Of a DNA stretch of 64,000 bases, positions 55,410 through 64,000 are shown piece after piece. Position numbers and translations under genes: made by a program. This stretch comes from an uncultured Pelagibacteraceae bacterium (GTDB lineage Bacteria; Pseudomonadota; Alphaproteobacteria; Pelagibacterales; Pelagibacteraceae): the NCBI GenBank assembly GCA_902578255.1, contig CACHCH010000002.1:53319-117318 (forward strand). Reading direction: 5' to 3'. How positions within the stretch are numbered: position 1 is the stretch's first letter; every line of letters begins with the position of its first letter. Below the pieces are notes generated by a model. That model saw nothing but the letters and a program-made list of their open reading frames with translations. It was not told the DNA's origin and ran no database searches.

Positions 55410-56050
55410 TTTTCTAATAATTGAAATTCTTTAATATAATCAGGCCGTAATACATAATCTGATTTATTACCAACTTTAATTTTTTTTAAAGCATCCAAGC
55501 CAAAGATTACTTTACCAACCGGTGTATATTCTCCTTGGTATAAAGGAATATCTTTTAAGATAATAAAGAATTCACTATCCTCAGTATCAAATTCTCCTCT
55601 GGCCATAGCAACAGTTCCTGCCTTAAATTCGTAATCATTACTTAATTCTGATTTTAATTTACCAAGCTTAGACTTACCACTTCCAATTTTAAAATAGTTT
55701 ATGTTATCATGATAACCAAACTCAAGATCACCTGCTTGAACCAAAGTATTTTCTATAACACGATAAAATGATGAATTATTATACAAACCTGTATTAACAA
55801 AATATTTAAATCTTTCAACCGATTTAGGTGAAACTTCAGGATAAAGTTCAATTGCAACTTGTCCACACTCAACATCCATAATAGCTAAATTTTTTGGATC
55901 AATAATTTTTAGTTCATCTAAATCAAGTCCTTTTACAAACAAACATTTATTTTTTATCAAATAAAAAGAACCAAAAGTAAAAATTGCTAATGAAATTAGA
56001 AAGGTAAATAATATTTTTTCAGATAATGATGATTTAATTTTTTTAATCAT
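55406..56050 (-). CDS. Membrane-anchored cyclophilin-type peptidyl-prolyl isomerase
   Basis: A 214-residue cyclophilin. A single hydrophobic segment near residues 13-31 probably anchors it with the domain in the periplasm. The isomerase domain (about 52-210) has YPEVSPKSVERFKYFV, NNSSFYRVIENTLVQAGD and GTVAMARGEFDTEDSEFFI, in which the catalytic Arg is in FYRV. It is cotranscribed with the upstream metallopeptidase-like gene, overlapping by one base, and shares its stop with the convergent fusion enzyme gene. Confidence 0.87.
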   Translation of the reverse strand: MIKKIKSSLSEKILFTFLISLAIFTFGSFYLIKNKCLFVKGLDLDELKIIDPKNLAIMDVECGQVAIELYPEVSPKSVERFKYFVNTGLYNNSSFYRVIENTLVQAGDLEFGYHDNINYFKIGSGKSKLGKLKSELSNDYEFKAGTVAMARGEFDTEDSEFFIILKDIPLYQGEYTPVGKVIFGLDALKKIKVGNKSDYVLRPDYIKEFQLLEN

Positions 56051-56781
56051 TAAAACATGAAGTTATTATCAATCAATTTTAAATTTTTTTGTAAATATTT
56101 GACTTTATTTTTTAAAATTAAATCATTCTCAATTTTTTTTTCTACTAATTCTTTGTTGGTCATAATAAAGGAAAAAATTTCAGCCATATCCTCTGAAGGA
56201 ATAGATTTTGAATATTCTGTTAAAAATCCATCTGTATTTTCATATATACTAAGATCAGTACGATCTGAACAAGTTGAACATTCTGCATATTTAAAAGATG
56301 TTCTATTGAATTTAGACCACAAAGTTTCATCAAATATCATGTTATGCTTTGCTTGTATCATATGAAAGAATTCATGGTGGATCATTCTTTCAAAGTGTTT
56401 TTGATTGAAATTAATATCTAAGATTAATGACCTTTTAAGAATGTTAGGTATTCCTCCAGTGTTAATCGAGGAAACAGTCAGATTTTCACATAAAATAATG
56501 AATTTTAGATTATTCTTAATTAAAAAATCTGCTTTATATTTGTTTAAATTTTTTTCAATAATTGGATATTTTTTATCTAATTCTTTTTTTTCTGATTTAT
56601 TACAAGAAATATTTTTTTTTAATCCTATTTTAAAGTTATTCTTAGCATATAAATATTTTAATCCATTTAAACTGTTTGTATTATAGATTTCTAAATTAGG
56701 GATTTTTAACAGATTAAAAATTTCATTCGCATTTACTACTGAAATATTAAATATTATTATTATAGAAATTATATATTTCAT
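56050..56781 (-). CDS. Exported putative zinc metallopeptidase
   Basis: A 243-residue protein with a signal peptide (residues 1-18, cleavage after VNA). A zinc motif HEFFH is at residues 136-140, with catalytic Glu137. A later EDMAE (197-201) could give the third ligand, as in other small putative zinc peptidases. Two cysteines at about 168-171 (CSTC) and two earlier ones may form disulfides. I do not recognise a named family. It overlaps the cyclophilin gene by one base, which suggests a shared role in envelope protein folding or turnover. The protein is rich in Lys, Ile and Asn, as the genome is. Confidence 0.65.
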   Translation of the reverse strand: MKYIISIIIIFNISVVNANEIFNLLKIPNLEIYNTNSLNGLKYLYAKNNFKIGLKKNISCNKSEKKELDKKYPIIEKNLNKYKADFLIKNNLKFIILCENLTVSSINTGGIPNILKRSLILDINFNQKHFERMIHHEFFHMIQAKHNMIFDETLWSKFNRTSFKYAECSTCSDRTDLSIYENTDGFLTEYSKSIPSEDMAEIFSFIMTNKELVEKKIENDLILKNKVKYLQKNLKLIDNNFMF

Positions 56782-56835
56782 TAGATTATTATAGACGAAT
56801 TAAGCTGGATAATATTAACTTAGTTTTAGAATAAA

Positions 56836-57795
56836 ATGAAAAAAGAAAAAAATAAAAATCCAATTCAACCGGTAAGCGGTACAAAAGTTCCAAGATATGC
56901 GGGTCCATCTACATTTGCTAGATTACCTGAGTTAAGAGATGTTGAAAGCTGCGATGTTGCAATAGTGGGTGTACCTTTTGATGCAGGAACAAGTTATAGA
57001 CCTGGAGCGAGATTTGGGCCACAAAGTATTCGTCAAGCCTCAAGACATTTAAGAACAAATTATCATCCAAGCTATGATGTCGAGCCTTTTAAAGTTCAAC
57101 AGATAGCTGATGCCGGTGATATAGCGTGCAACCCATTTAGTATCGATGAAGCAATAAATCAAATTGAAGTAGGAGCTACAGATTTATTAAAAAAAGTAGG
57201 TGGTATAATTAGCCTAGGTGGAGATCACACAATTGCTGTACCCTTGTTAAGAGCAATAAATAAAAAAAATAATGGTCCAGTCTCTCTAGTACATTTTGAT
57301 GCTCATCTAGATACATGGGACACATACTTTGGTGCACCTTATACACATGGAACTCCATTTAGAAGAGCTAGAGAAGAAGGATTATTTTTAGATGATGCCT
57401 CAATGCATGTTGGTATTCGAGGGCCACTCTATAGCAGAGATGATATAAAAAATGATGAAAGTTTTGGTTTTAAAATAATTCATTGTGATGAATTTCAAAT
57501 TGAAGGAACAGATAAAATAGCTGAAAGAATTAGAAAAAGAGTTGGAGATAATCCGTTATACCTTTCAATTGATATTGATGTGTTGGATCCTGCTTTTGCT
57601 CCTGGAACAGGTACACCTGAAATTGCAGGAATGACAACTAGAGAAATGGTAAATGTTTTAAGAGGCTTATCAGGTTTGAATCTTGTGTCAGCTGATGTTG
57701 TAGAGGTTTCACCAGCTTACGACCATGCAGAAGTTACCTCTCTGGCTGCAGCAACAATAGTGTATGAATTAACTAATTTGTTTGCAAAAACATAA
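56836..57795 (+). CDS. speB: Agmatinase (ureohydrolase family)
   Basis: Splits agmatine to putrescine and urea; related family members act on guanidinobutyrate or guanidinopropionate. The Mn ligands are all present: His131 (GGDHTIA), Asp155, His157 and Asp159 (HFDAHLDT), Asp246 and Asp248 (SIDIDVLDP). YTHGTPFRRAREEG and GTGTPEIAGMT fit agmatinases. Length 319 aa. It is followed 20 bases later by an aldehyde dehydrogenase gene and is 3.7 kb downstream of the polyamine-type importer, which supports a role in polyamine use. Confidence 0.88.
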   Translation: MKKEKNKNPIQPVSGTKVPRYAGPSTFARLPELRDVESCDVAIVGVPFDAGTSYRPGARFGPQSIRQASRHLRTNYHPSYDVEPFKVQQIADAGDIACNPFSIDEAINQIEVGATDLLKKVGGIISLGGDHTIAVPLLRAINKKNNGPVSLVHFDAHLDTWDTYFGAPYTHGTPFRRAREEGLFLDDASMHVGIRGPLYSRDDIKNDESFGFKIIHCDEFQIEGTDKIAERIRKRVGDNPLYLSIDIDVLDPAFAPGTGTPEIAGMTTREMVNVLRGLSGLNLVSADVVEVSPAYDHAEVTSLAAATIVYELTNLFAKT

Positions 57796-57815
57796 AGAGA
57801 GGATAGTTTTCTCAA

Positions 57816-59249
57816 ATGTTAGAAAAAAGAAATTTTTATATAAACGGTTCGTGGGTTGCTCCAAAAAAACCGAGCGATATTGAAGTAATCAATCCAGCGA
57901 CAGAAAAAGCTTGCGCAGTAATTTCACTTGGAAGTAAAGATGATGTTAATGATGCAGTGCTTTCTGCAAAAGAAGCATTTAAAACTTGGGGATATTCAAC
58001 AAGAGAGGATAGAATTGCTCTACTGGAAACATTTTACACTTTATATAAAAAAAGATGGAACGATATAACCGACGCCATTATTCAAGAAATGGGAGCACCG
58101 AAGGATTTTGCATCAAAACTTCAAACAGGAACTGGCGCAAGTCATACAAAATCTTTTATAAGATATTTAAAAGAGTTTGAATTTGAAAAGCCATTAGGTG
58201 AGCATGCGAAAAATCAAAGATTAATATATGAGCCAAAAGGAGTTTGTGCGTTAATTACTCCTTGGAACTGGCCAATGAACCAGGTCACTTTAAAAGTAAT
58301 TCCAGCTTTAGCATCTGGCTGTACTATGATTTTAAAACCATCAGAATTAGCACCACTTTCAGCAATGATACTAGCAGAACTAATTCATGAAGCAAAATTT
58401 CCAAAAGGAGTGTTTAACTTAGTAAATGGAGATGGTGCGATAACTGGTGATGCTTTAACAAGTCATCCAGATATAAATATGATATCATTCACAGGATCAA
58501 CTAGAGCAGGTGCATTAATATCTCAAAATGCAGCAAAAGATTTTAAAAGAGTGAGTTTAGAATTAGGTGGCAAGGGAGCAAATATTATCTTTAAAGATGC
58601 AGATCCAGAGGCCATTGAAAGAGGTGCTTTAAGATGTTTTAGAAATTCAGGTCAATCTTGCAATGCTCCAACAAGAATGTTGGTTGAAAAATCTATGTAT
58701 GGTGAAGCAATAGAAAGACTAAAAAAATACACTAATGAATTTAAAGTAGATGATCCAAAAAAAGAGGGTGAACACATAGGACCTGTTATTTCTGAAACAC
58801 AATTTAATAAAATTCAAACGTTAATCCAAAAAGGAATAGACGAAGGTGCAAAATTAGTTGCTGGTGGTATAGGAAAACCAGATGGTATAGTTGATGGTTA
58901 TTATGTAAAACCGACTGTATTTGCAGATGTCAATAATCAAATGGAAATTGCCCGAACAGAAATATTTGGTCCAGTTTTATCAGTAATACCATTTGAAACT
59001 GAGGAAGAAGCAATAGAAATTGCTAATGATACTGATTATGGTTTAACAAATTATATTCAAAGTAAAGACTCTGAAAAAATCAGAAGACTTGCTAGAAAAC
59101 TAAGATCTGGAATGGTAGATGTAAATGGTGCTGGTATTGCAGTAGACGCTCCCTTTGGTGGATTTAAGCATTCTGGTATTGGAAGAGAAGCAGGTAAAGA
59201 AGGTTTATTAGAATTCTTGGAAGTAAAATCAGTAGGTGGTTGGAGTTAA
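57816..59249 (+). CDS. NAD(P)-dependent aldehyde dehydrogenase, likely aminoaldehyde type
   Basis: Aldehyde dehydrogenase of 477 aa. Landmarks are PWNWPMNQVTLKVIPALA, FTGSTRAGALI, catalytic Glu in ELGGKGANII and nucleophile Cys in NSGQSCNAPTR, then RTEIFGPVLSVIPF. Behind agmatinase it may oxidise 4-aminobutanal or 4-guanidinobutanal. An aspartate-semialdehyde role in ectoine breakdown is another option. It starts 20 bases after speB. The TAA stop shares bases with the convergent ArgE-type gene (TTAA at 59246-59249). Confidence 0.9.
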   Translation: MLEKRNFYINGSWVAPKKPSDIEVINPATEKACAVISLGSKDDVNDAVLSAKEAFKTWGYSTREDRIALLETFYTLYKKRWNDITDAIIQEMGAPKDFASKLQTGTGASHTKSFIRYLKEFEFEKPLGEHAKNQRLIYEPKGVCALITPWNWPMNQVTLKVIPALASGCTMILKPSELAPLSAMILAELIHEAKFPKGVFNLVNGDGAITGDALTSHPDINMISFTGSTRAGALISQNAAKDFKRVSLELGGKGANIIFKDADPEAIERGALRCFRNSGQSCNAPTRMLVEKSMYGEAIERLKKYTNEFKVDDPKKEGEHIGPVISETQFNKIQTLIQKGIDEGAKLVAGGIGKPDGIVDGYYVKPTVFADVNNQMEIARTEIFGPVLSVIPFETEEEAIEIANDTDYGLTNYIQSKDSEKIRRLARKLRSGMVDVNGAGIAVDAPFGGFKHSGIGREAGKEGLLEFLEVKSVGGWS

Positions 59250-60436
59250 TTTAAAGAAGATTTTTCTTTAATCCCTTCAAGCAACTTCAAACACTTTTTT
59301 AATTCATCCAATATTATAAATTCATCAATTTTGTGTGCTTGTTCAATAGAACCCGGTCCACAAACAACTGTACTAATCCCTATTTCTTGAAACAAACCTG
59401 CCTCAGTTCCAAAAGAAACAACCTGTCTTGAGTTATCGCCTGTTAAACTTGAAATTAATTCACAAGCATCAGATTTATCTTTACGATCAAATCCAATTAT
59501 TTCTCCGATAACTTTTTTTTCAATAGAAGAGTTAGAAAAAACTTTTTTCATTTCTGGTAATAAAACTTCAGTTGCATATTTATCTAATTCCTGGTTTAAA
59601 AATACTGCATCTTCTTTAACCACTGGTCTTGTTTCCCAATTTACATGACATTTATCTGCAATCACGTTGTGAGCAATACCACCAAAAATTCCCCCTATTG
59701 AAAGAGTTGAATGAGGAGGATCAAATATAGAGTCTTTTGGGGCTCTATCTTTAAGTTTACTCCTTAATTCAATTAATTTATTTACATATCTTGAAGCATA
59801 TTCAACAGCACTTACACCTTTATGTGGAGTTGAACTATGACCTGCTAAACCTTTAAAATAAGTGGTGTATTCGTAACATCCTTTGTGAGCATCAATAATT
59901 TTCATATTTGTAGGCTCTCCAACAATGCAAATTCCATCTTTAATTTCTCTTTTTTTTAATTCCTTTATGAGAATGGGGGCTCCTTGGCATGCAGTTTCTT
60001 CATCAAAAGTGAAAGAAAAATGAATATCTCTATCAAGGTTAGCTTTTGAATAAATTGGTGCAAAAGCTAATGTGCACGCAATAAACCCTTTCATGTCACA
60101 TGACCCTCTCCCATAAAGTTTGTCTCCTTTTATTATTGCCTTAAACGGATCTGTTGACCAACCTTTAGACACAGGTACAACATCCGTATGTCCAGATAGA
60201 ATTATAGGTTTTTTATTACTAGTTTTTTTAGATTTAATTGTTGCAAATAAATTAACTCTTTTTTTATCTTCATCAAAAGTTCTAAAAGAAGTGGCACCCA
60301 GTTTTTTTAATATATTATCACAGTAATCAATTAGAGAATTATTGTCTTCTCCTGAAATTGTTTTAAAGGCTATTAAGTCTGTTAAAATCTTTACTGTGTT
60401 ATTAAATAAAACATTTAAATTATTTTCTGTACTCAT
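59246..60436 (-). CDS. argE: M20-family N-acetyl amino-acid deacetylase (ArgE-like)
   Basis: Zinc-dependent deacetylase, 396 aa, of the acetylornithine deacetylase type. The metal site is seen in SGHTDVVPV (His), GRGSCDMKGF (Asp) and the catalytic DEETACQGA (Glu-Glu), with GEPTNM and the late GPGSIEQAHKIDE (His). The dimerisation domain covers about residues 180-300. It may deacetylate N-acetylornithine, or in this setting N-acetyl-diaminobutyrate from ectoine, since no classic DoeB gene is present in the window; the latter is inference. It is divergent from csaA across 27 bases. Confidence 0.85.
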   Translation of the reverse strand: MSTENNLNVLFNNTVKILTDLIAFKTISGEDNNSLIDYCDNILKKLGATSFRTFDEDKKRVNLFATIKSKKTSNKKPIILSGHTDVVPVSKGWSTDPFKAIIKGDKLYGRGSCDMKGFIACTLAFAPIYSKANLDRDIHFSFTFDEETACQGAPILIKELKKREIKDGICIVGEPTNMKIIDAHKGCYEYTTYFKGLAGHSSTPHKGVSAVEYASRYVNKLIELRSKLKDRAPKDSIFDPPHSTLSIGGIFGGIAHNVIADKCHVNWETRPVVKEDAVFLNQELDKYATEVLLPEMKKVFSNSSIEKKVIGEIIGFDRKDKSDACELISSLTGDNSRQVVSFGTEAGLFQEIGISTVVCGPGSIEQAHKIDEFIILDELKKCLKLLEGIKEKSSLN

Positions 60437-60463
60437 ATTTAGATTTCATTATATATTAATTAT

Positions 60464-60805
60464 ATGAAAGAACAAATAACCTACGATACTTTTGATAAAG
60501 TTGATATTAGAGTTGGAACAGTAATTTCGGTTCAAAAAAATGAAAAAGCAAGAAAACCATCATTAGTTGTTAAGGTTGATTTTGGTGATGAGATTGGAAT
60601 TAAACAATCTTCAGCTCAGATAACTCATTATTATAATGAGGAAAATTTAAAAGGAAAACAAGTTATTGGAGTTTGTAATTTTCCAGAAAAAAATATTGCT
60701 GGAGTAGTCTCTCAAGTACTAATTCTTGGATCAATCGATAAAGAAGGAAAAGTAATATTAGTCCACCCATCTCAAAAATCTGAGAATGGACTTCCTATAG
60801 CATAG
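60464..60805 (+). CDS. csaA: CsaA-type tRNA-binding-domain protein
   Basis: A 113-residue protein made of one OB-fold tRNA-binding domain, as in CsaA, a dimeric protein with chaperone-like and possibly secretion-related activity. Typical blocks are FDKVDIRVGTVISV at the start, SSAQITHYY in the middle and GVCNFPEKNIAGVVSQVL near the end. The final SENGLPIA block is also conserved. It is followed 3 bases later by a LysE-type exporter gene. Confidence 0.9.
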   Translation: MKEQITYDTFDKVDIRVGTVISVQKNEKARKPSLVVKVDFGDEIGIKQSSAQITHYYNEENLKGKQVIGVCNFPEKNIAGVVSQVLILGSIDKEGKVILVHPSQKSENGLPIA

Positions 60806-60808
60806 AAA

Positions 60809-61402
60809 ATGCATCCAGAAATTTTATCTATCACTCTTTTTGGAATTGTAGCTGCATTTACTCCTGGACCAAATAATTTTATAGCATTTTACTCTGGATT
60901 TAATTTTGGAATAAAGAGAACTATTCCTCTTATAATCGGTGTTACTTTGGGTTTCCCTTTTCTTTTGTTGTGTGTTGCATTAGGGTTAATCAACATATTT
61001 AAACTGTATCCATTAATTCAAGAAATATTGAAATATTCAGGAACACTATTTTTAATTTATTTGGCTTATAAAATTTCATTTTCAAAATCTACCAATTTAG
61101 AAAATAAAGACAAAAATCCTGTGAAATTTATAAACACTTTTGTTTTTCAATTTTTAAATCCAAAGGGGTTAATTGCATCAATTATCGTTGTTTCTACTTA
61201 TTTAGATCCTGGTGAAAATTTTGTAAATTTTACGACTCAAATTATTATTTTAGCTTTGATCGTTTCAGTAACCAGTATTACTCTTTGGACATTTATGGGT
61301 AAATTTATAAGGAAATTTGCGACAAATCAGAAATATATTAATTATTTTAATTATGTTATGTCACTGCTTCTTTTAATAAGCATAATAACTTTTTATTTAT
61401 AA
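60809..61402 (+). CDS. LysE/RhtB-family amino-acid exporter
   Basis: Exporter of 197 aa with about six membrane segments. FTPGPNNFIAFYSGFNFG near residues 17-34 is the LysE-family signature and FQFLNPKGLIASI is the central motif. The cargo is unknown. It starts 3 bases after csaA and its stop is one base from the acnA start. It is not closely similar to the LysE gene at 25907-26521. Confidence 0.88.
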   Translation: MHPEILSITLFGIVAAFTPGPNNFIAFYSGFNFGIKRTIPLIIGVTLGFPFLLLCVALGLINIFKLYPLIQEILKYSGTLFLIYLAYKISFSKSTNLENKDKNPVKFINTFVFQFLNPKGLIASIIVVSTYLDPGENFVNFTTQIIILALIVSVTSITLWTFMGKFIRKFATNQKYINYFNYVMSLLLLISIITFYL

Positions 61403-61403
61403 A

Positions 61404-64000
61404 ATGACCCCAGGAAACAAAAATTCATATAATTCACTTAAAAAAATTTCAATAAATAACAAAGATTACCAATTCTATTCTTTAATGGAGGCTGAAAAAA
61501 ATGGCCTTGACGGTATATCAAAACTCCCGAAATCCTTAAAAGTTCTCTTAGAGAACCTATTAAGATATGAGGATGATTTATCAGTAAACAAAAATCAAAT
61601 AGATTCTATTAAAAATTGGTTAAAGACAAAAAAATCAAATACAGAAATTGCTTATCGACCTGCAAGAGTTTTACTTCAGGATTACACTGGAATTCCAGCA
61701 GTTGCAGACTTAGCTGCAATGAGAGAAGCAGTTAAAGATAAAAATAAAGATCCCAACACAATTAATCCATTATCTTCAGTTGATCTCGTAATTGATCACT
61801 CAGTTCAAGTTGATCAGTCTGCCAAAGCAGACTCTTTTGAGAAAAACGTAGATATCGAATTTGAAAGAAATGCAGAAAGGTATTCTTTTTTAAAGTGGGG
61901 ACAACAAGCTTTTAATAACTTTAGAATAGTACCTCCTGGAACTGGAATTTGTCACCAGGTAAACTTAGAATATTTATCTAAAGTAGTTTGGTCAGAGGCA
62001 TTTAAAGGTGAAAATTATCTTTTTCCTGACACTTTAGTTGGTACAGATAGTCATACAACAATGGTTAACGGATTATCAGTTTTAGGTTGGGGTGTTGGCG
62101 GTATTGAAGCAGAAGCTGGAATGCTAGGCCAACCTATATCAATGTTAATTCCAGAAGTAATAGGTTTTGAAATTAAAAATAAAATGCCTGAAGGAACTAC
62201 TGCAACAGACTTAGTTTTAACAGTTGTTAAGATGTTAAGAGACAAAGGGGTTGTTGGAAAATTTGTTGAATTTTACGGCGAAGGTTTAAAAAACTTAACT
62301 CTTGCTGACAGAGCAACTATAGCAAATATGGCTCCTGAATATGGAGCAACTTGCGGTTTTTTCCCTATAGATGATGAGACTTTAAAATACTTAAAATTTT
62401 CAGGAAGAGATCAGCACACAGTCGATATTGTCGAGAAGTATGCAAAAGAACAGGGACTATGGGCAAGTAATGATATTGTTTTTACAGATACACTTACCTT
62501 GGATATGTCTTCAATTGTACCAACTATCTCAGGACCTAAAAGACCTCAGGATAAAGTTTTATTAACAGATGCGCCAACATCATTTAAAAAAGTGTTAGAG
62601 GAAGCAACCAATAAAAAAGAAAAAACAGTTGCAAAGGTTTTAAACTCTGATTTTGAAATAAAAGATGGATCTATACTTATTGCAGCAATAACATCTTGTA
62701 CAAATACATCAAACCCAAATGTTTTAATTGGAGCAGGTTTGTTAGCTAAAAAAGCAGTTGAGTTTGGATTGGAGGTTAAGCCATGGGTTAAAACTTCATT
62801 AGCGCCAGGGTCGCAGGTCGTTACAGATTACTTGGCTAAAGCTGGACTAAATACTTATCTTGATAAATTAGGCTTTAATTTAGTAGGTTATGGATGCACT
62901 ACTTGCATTGGTAACTCAGGTCCATTAGCAGATAATATTGTTCAGGCTATTCAAAAAGAAAACATTTATGCAGTCTCAGTTTTGTCAGGTAATAGAAACT
63001 TTGAAGGAAGAATTTCTCCACATATCAAAGGTAATTATTTGGCATCACCGCCTTTAGTTGTTGCCTATGCCTTAGCCGGTCATATGGAATTTGATTTATA
63101 CAAAGATTCGTTAGGAAAAGATAAAGATGGCAACGACATTTATTTAAAAGATATATGGCCTTCAAATGATGAAATTGAAAATACTTTAAAAAAATCTTTA
63201 AACGCAGAGATGTTTATTAATAGATATTCAAATGTTTCTGAAGGACCAAGTCAATGGCAAAAAATTAAAACTGATCACAGCAGTATTTACAATTGGGACA
63301 AAGGCTCAACGTATGTAAAAAAACCACCATTTTTTGACTCTTTGCCAGATGAGCCAGAGGGATTTAAAGAAATAAAAGATGCAAGACCTTTGTTGATATT
63401 AGGTGATATGGTTACAACAGATCACATTTCTCCAGCAGGGAGCATTCAAAAAGATAGCCCAACTGGGGAGTACTTCATGAAACATCAGATTTTACCAAAA
63501 GATTATAATTCATATGGATCAAGAAGAGGAAACCACGAAGTAATGATGAGGGGAACTTTTGCTAATATCAGAATAAGAAATGAAATGGCTCCAGGAACTG
63601 AAGGTGGATTTACAAAATTATATCCTGAAGGAAAAGTTTTATCTGTTTATGATGCGGTAGAGGAATATAAAAAAAGAGGTACTGACTTAATTGTAATAGG
63701 TGGTAAAGAATATGGAACTGGTTCTTCAAGAGATTGGGCCGCTAAAGGAACAAAATTATTAGGAGTTAAAGCAGTATTAGCTGAAAGTTTTGAAAGAATT
63801 CATAGATCTAATTTAATTGGAATGGGTGTTTTACCCTTACAATTTATAAATGAAGTTAATAGAAAAAATCTAAATTTGATAGGTTCAGAATTACTAAGTA
63901 TTATTGATATTGAAAAAGGAATTAATCCATCTGATGAAGTATTGATAGAAATTAAATATGCATCTGGCGAAATGAAGAAAATTAAAACTTTGTGTAGAAT
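61404..64000 (+). CDS. acnA: Aconitate hydratase A (partial, 3' end off the edge)
   Basis: Interconverts citrate and isocitrate in the TCA cycle, using a 4Fe-4S cluster. The start is the ATG at 61404, one base after the LysE stop, and the frame stays open to the end of the window (about 865 codons; family about 890), so only the last 20-30 residues are missing. Cluster cysteines are in SCTNTSNP (about 62696) and YGCTTCIGN (about 62890-62915). Other blocks are VGTDSHTTMVNGL, SVLSGNRNFEGRI, GDMVTTDHISPAG and YGTGSSRDWAAKG with the active-site Ser/Arg. It is the AcnA/IRP1 type. Confidence 0.97.
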   Translation, partial: MTPGNKNSYNSLKKISINNKDYQFYSLMEAEKNGLDGISKLPKSLKVLLENLLRYEDDLSVNKNQIDSIKNWLKTKKSNTEIAYRPARVLLQDYTGIPAVADLAAMREAVKDKNKDPNTINPLSSVDLVIDHSVQVDQSAKADSFEKNVDIEFERNAERYSFLKWGQQAFNNFRIVPPGTGICHQVNLEYLSKVVWSEAFKGENYLFPDTLVGTDSHTTMVNGLSVLGWGVGGIEAEAGMLGQPISMLIPEVIGFEIKNKMPEGTTATDLVLTVVKMLRDKGVVGKFVEFYGEGLKNLTLADRATIANMAPEYGATCGFFPIDDETLKYLKFSGRDQHTVDIVEKYAKEQGLWASNDIVFTDTLTLDMSSIVPTISGPKRPQDKVLLTDAPTSFKKVLEEATNKKEKTVAKVLNSDFEIKDGSILIAAITSCTNTSNPNVLIGAGLLAKKAVEFGLEVKPWVKTSLAPGSQVVTDYLAKAGLNTYLDKLGFNLVGYGCTTCIGNSGPLADNIVQAIQKENIYAVSVLSGNRNFEGRISPHIKGNYLASPPLVVAYALAGHMEFDLYKDSLGKDKDGNDIYLKDIWPSNDEIENTLKKSLNAEMFINRYSNVSEGPSQWQKIKTDHSSIYNWDKGSTYVKKPPFFDSLPDEPEGFKEIKDARPLLILGDMVTTDHISPAGSIQKDSPTGEYFMKHQILPKDYNSYGSRRGNHEVMMRGTFANIRIRNEMAPGTEGGFTKLYPEGKVLSVYDAVEEYKKRGTDLIVIGGKEYGTGSSRDWAAKGTKLLGVKAVLAESFERIHRSNLIGMGVLPLQFINEVNRKNLNLIGSELLSIIDIEKGINPSDEVLIEIKYASGEMKKIKTLCR

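Overview
The window is very A+T-rich (about 30% G+C by eye) and extremely gene-dense. Most gaps are under 130 bases, and many genes touch or overlap by 1, 4 or 8 bases. The gene content fits a streamlined marine alphaproteobacterium of the SAR11 clade (Candidatus Pelagibacter and relatives): ThyX instead of ThyA, an Mrp of the short alphaproteobacterial type, several amino-acid and polyamine ABC systems, and many DMT/LysE exporters. This assignment is inferred from gene content and composition, not from a marker search. I see no rRNA, tRNA, insertion sequence, phage gene or CRISPR array, and no recognisable transcription-factor gene.

Layout. 1-857 is the start of a LegB-type nucleotide-sugar dehydratase that runs off the left edge. 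967-7256 is housekeeping: thyX, mrp, hflK-hflC, a DUF2065 membrane protein, a DegP-type protease and miaA. 7308-12347 is branched-chain amino-acid synthesis (ilvB, ilvH, ilvC, leuA). It runs with no gap into the cell-shape and elongation genes mreB, mreC, mreD, mrdA (PBP2) and rodA (12348-17775). 17843-22200 is an apparent operon of a DadA-type oxidase, a DMT exporter, a D-2-hydroxyacid dehydrogenase, a histone-deacetylase-fold hydrolase and MsrB. 22268-23991 encodes an intimin/invasin-like outer-membrane barrel and a cysteine-containing exported protein, translationally coupled. This is the least explained locus in the window. 23999-26521 has a DUF1479 dioxygenase, a glutaredoxin, a DUF2805 protein and a LysE exporter preceded by a hairpin that can hide its ribosome-binding site.

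26611-32999 is a LivKHMGF-type importer with an unknown periplasmic protein inside the operon and the AzlCD exporter at its end. 33040-34753 holds glutarate dioxygenase (GlaH/CsiD) and a ProC-like reductase. 34759-38633 is a second Liv-type importer. It converges, on a shared two-way terminator, with a membrane-anchored binding protein (38794-40020). Upstream of that binding protein on the same strand is a four-gene catabolic operon: luciferase-like monooxygenase, DUF1185 protein, alpha/beta hydrolase, aldehyde dehydrogenase (40132-44145).

44274-46615 has two DMT exporters and a hotdog thioesterase. 46676-48591 is an EutA/DoeA pair that points to ectoine breakdown. 48637-53150 is a PotABCD-type polyamine or osmolyte importer with its own promoter, operator-like palindrome and internal terminator. 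53187-60436 has a dehydrogenase/hydratase fusion, a cyclophilin, a secreted zinc-peptidase-like protein, agmatinase, an aldehyde dehydrogenase and an M20 deacetylase, which together suit polyamine and N-acetyl-diamine use. 60464-64000 has CsaA, a LysE exporter and aconitase, the last cut by the right edge.

The overall picture is an oligotroph living on dissolved amino acids, polyamines and compatible solutes. Import operons sit next to the enzymes that use the imported compounds and to exporters that may remove surplus.
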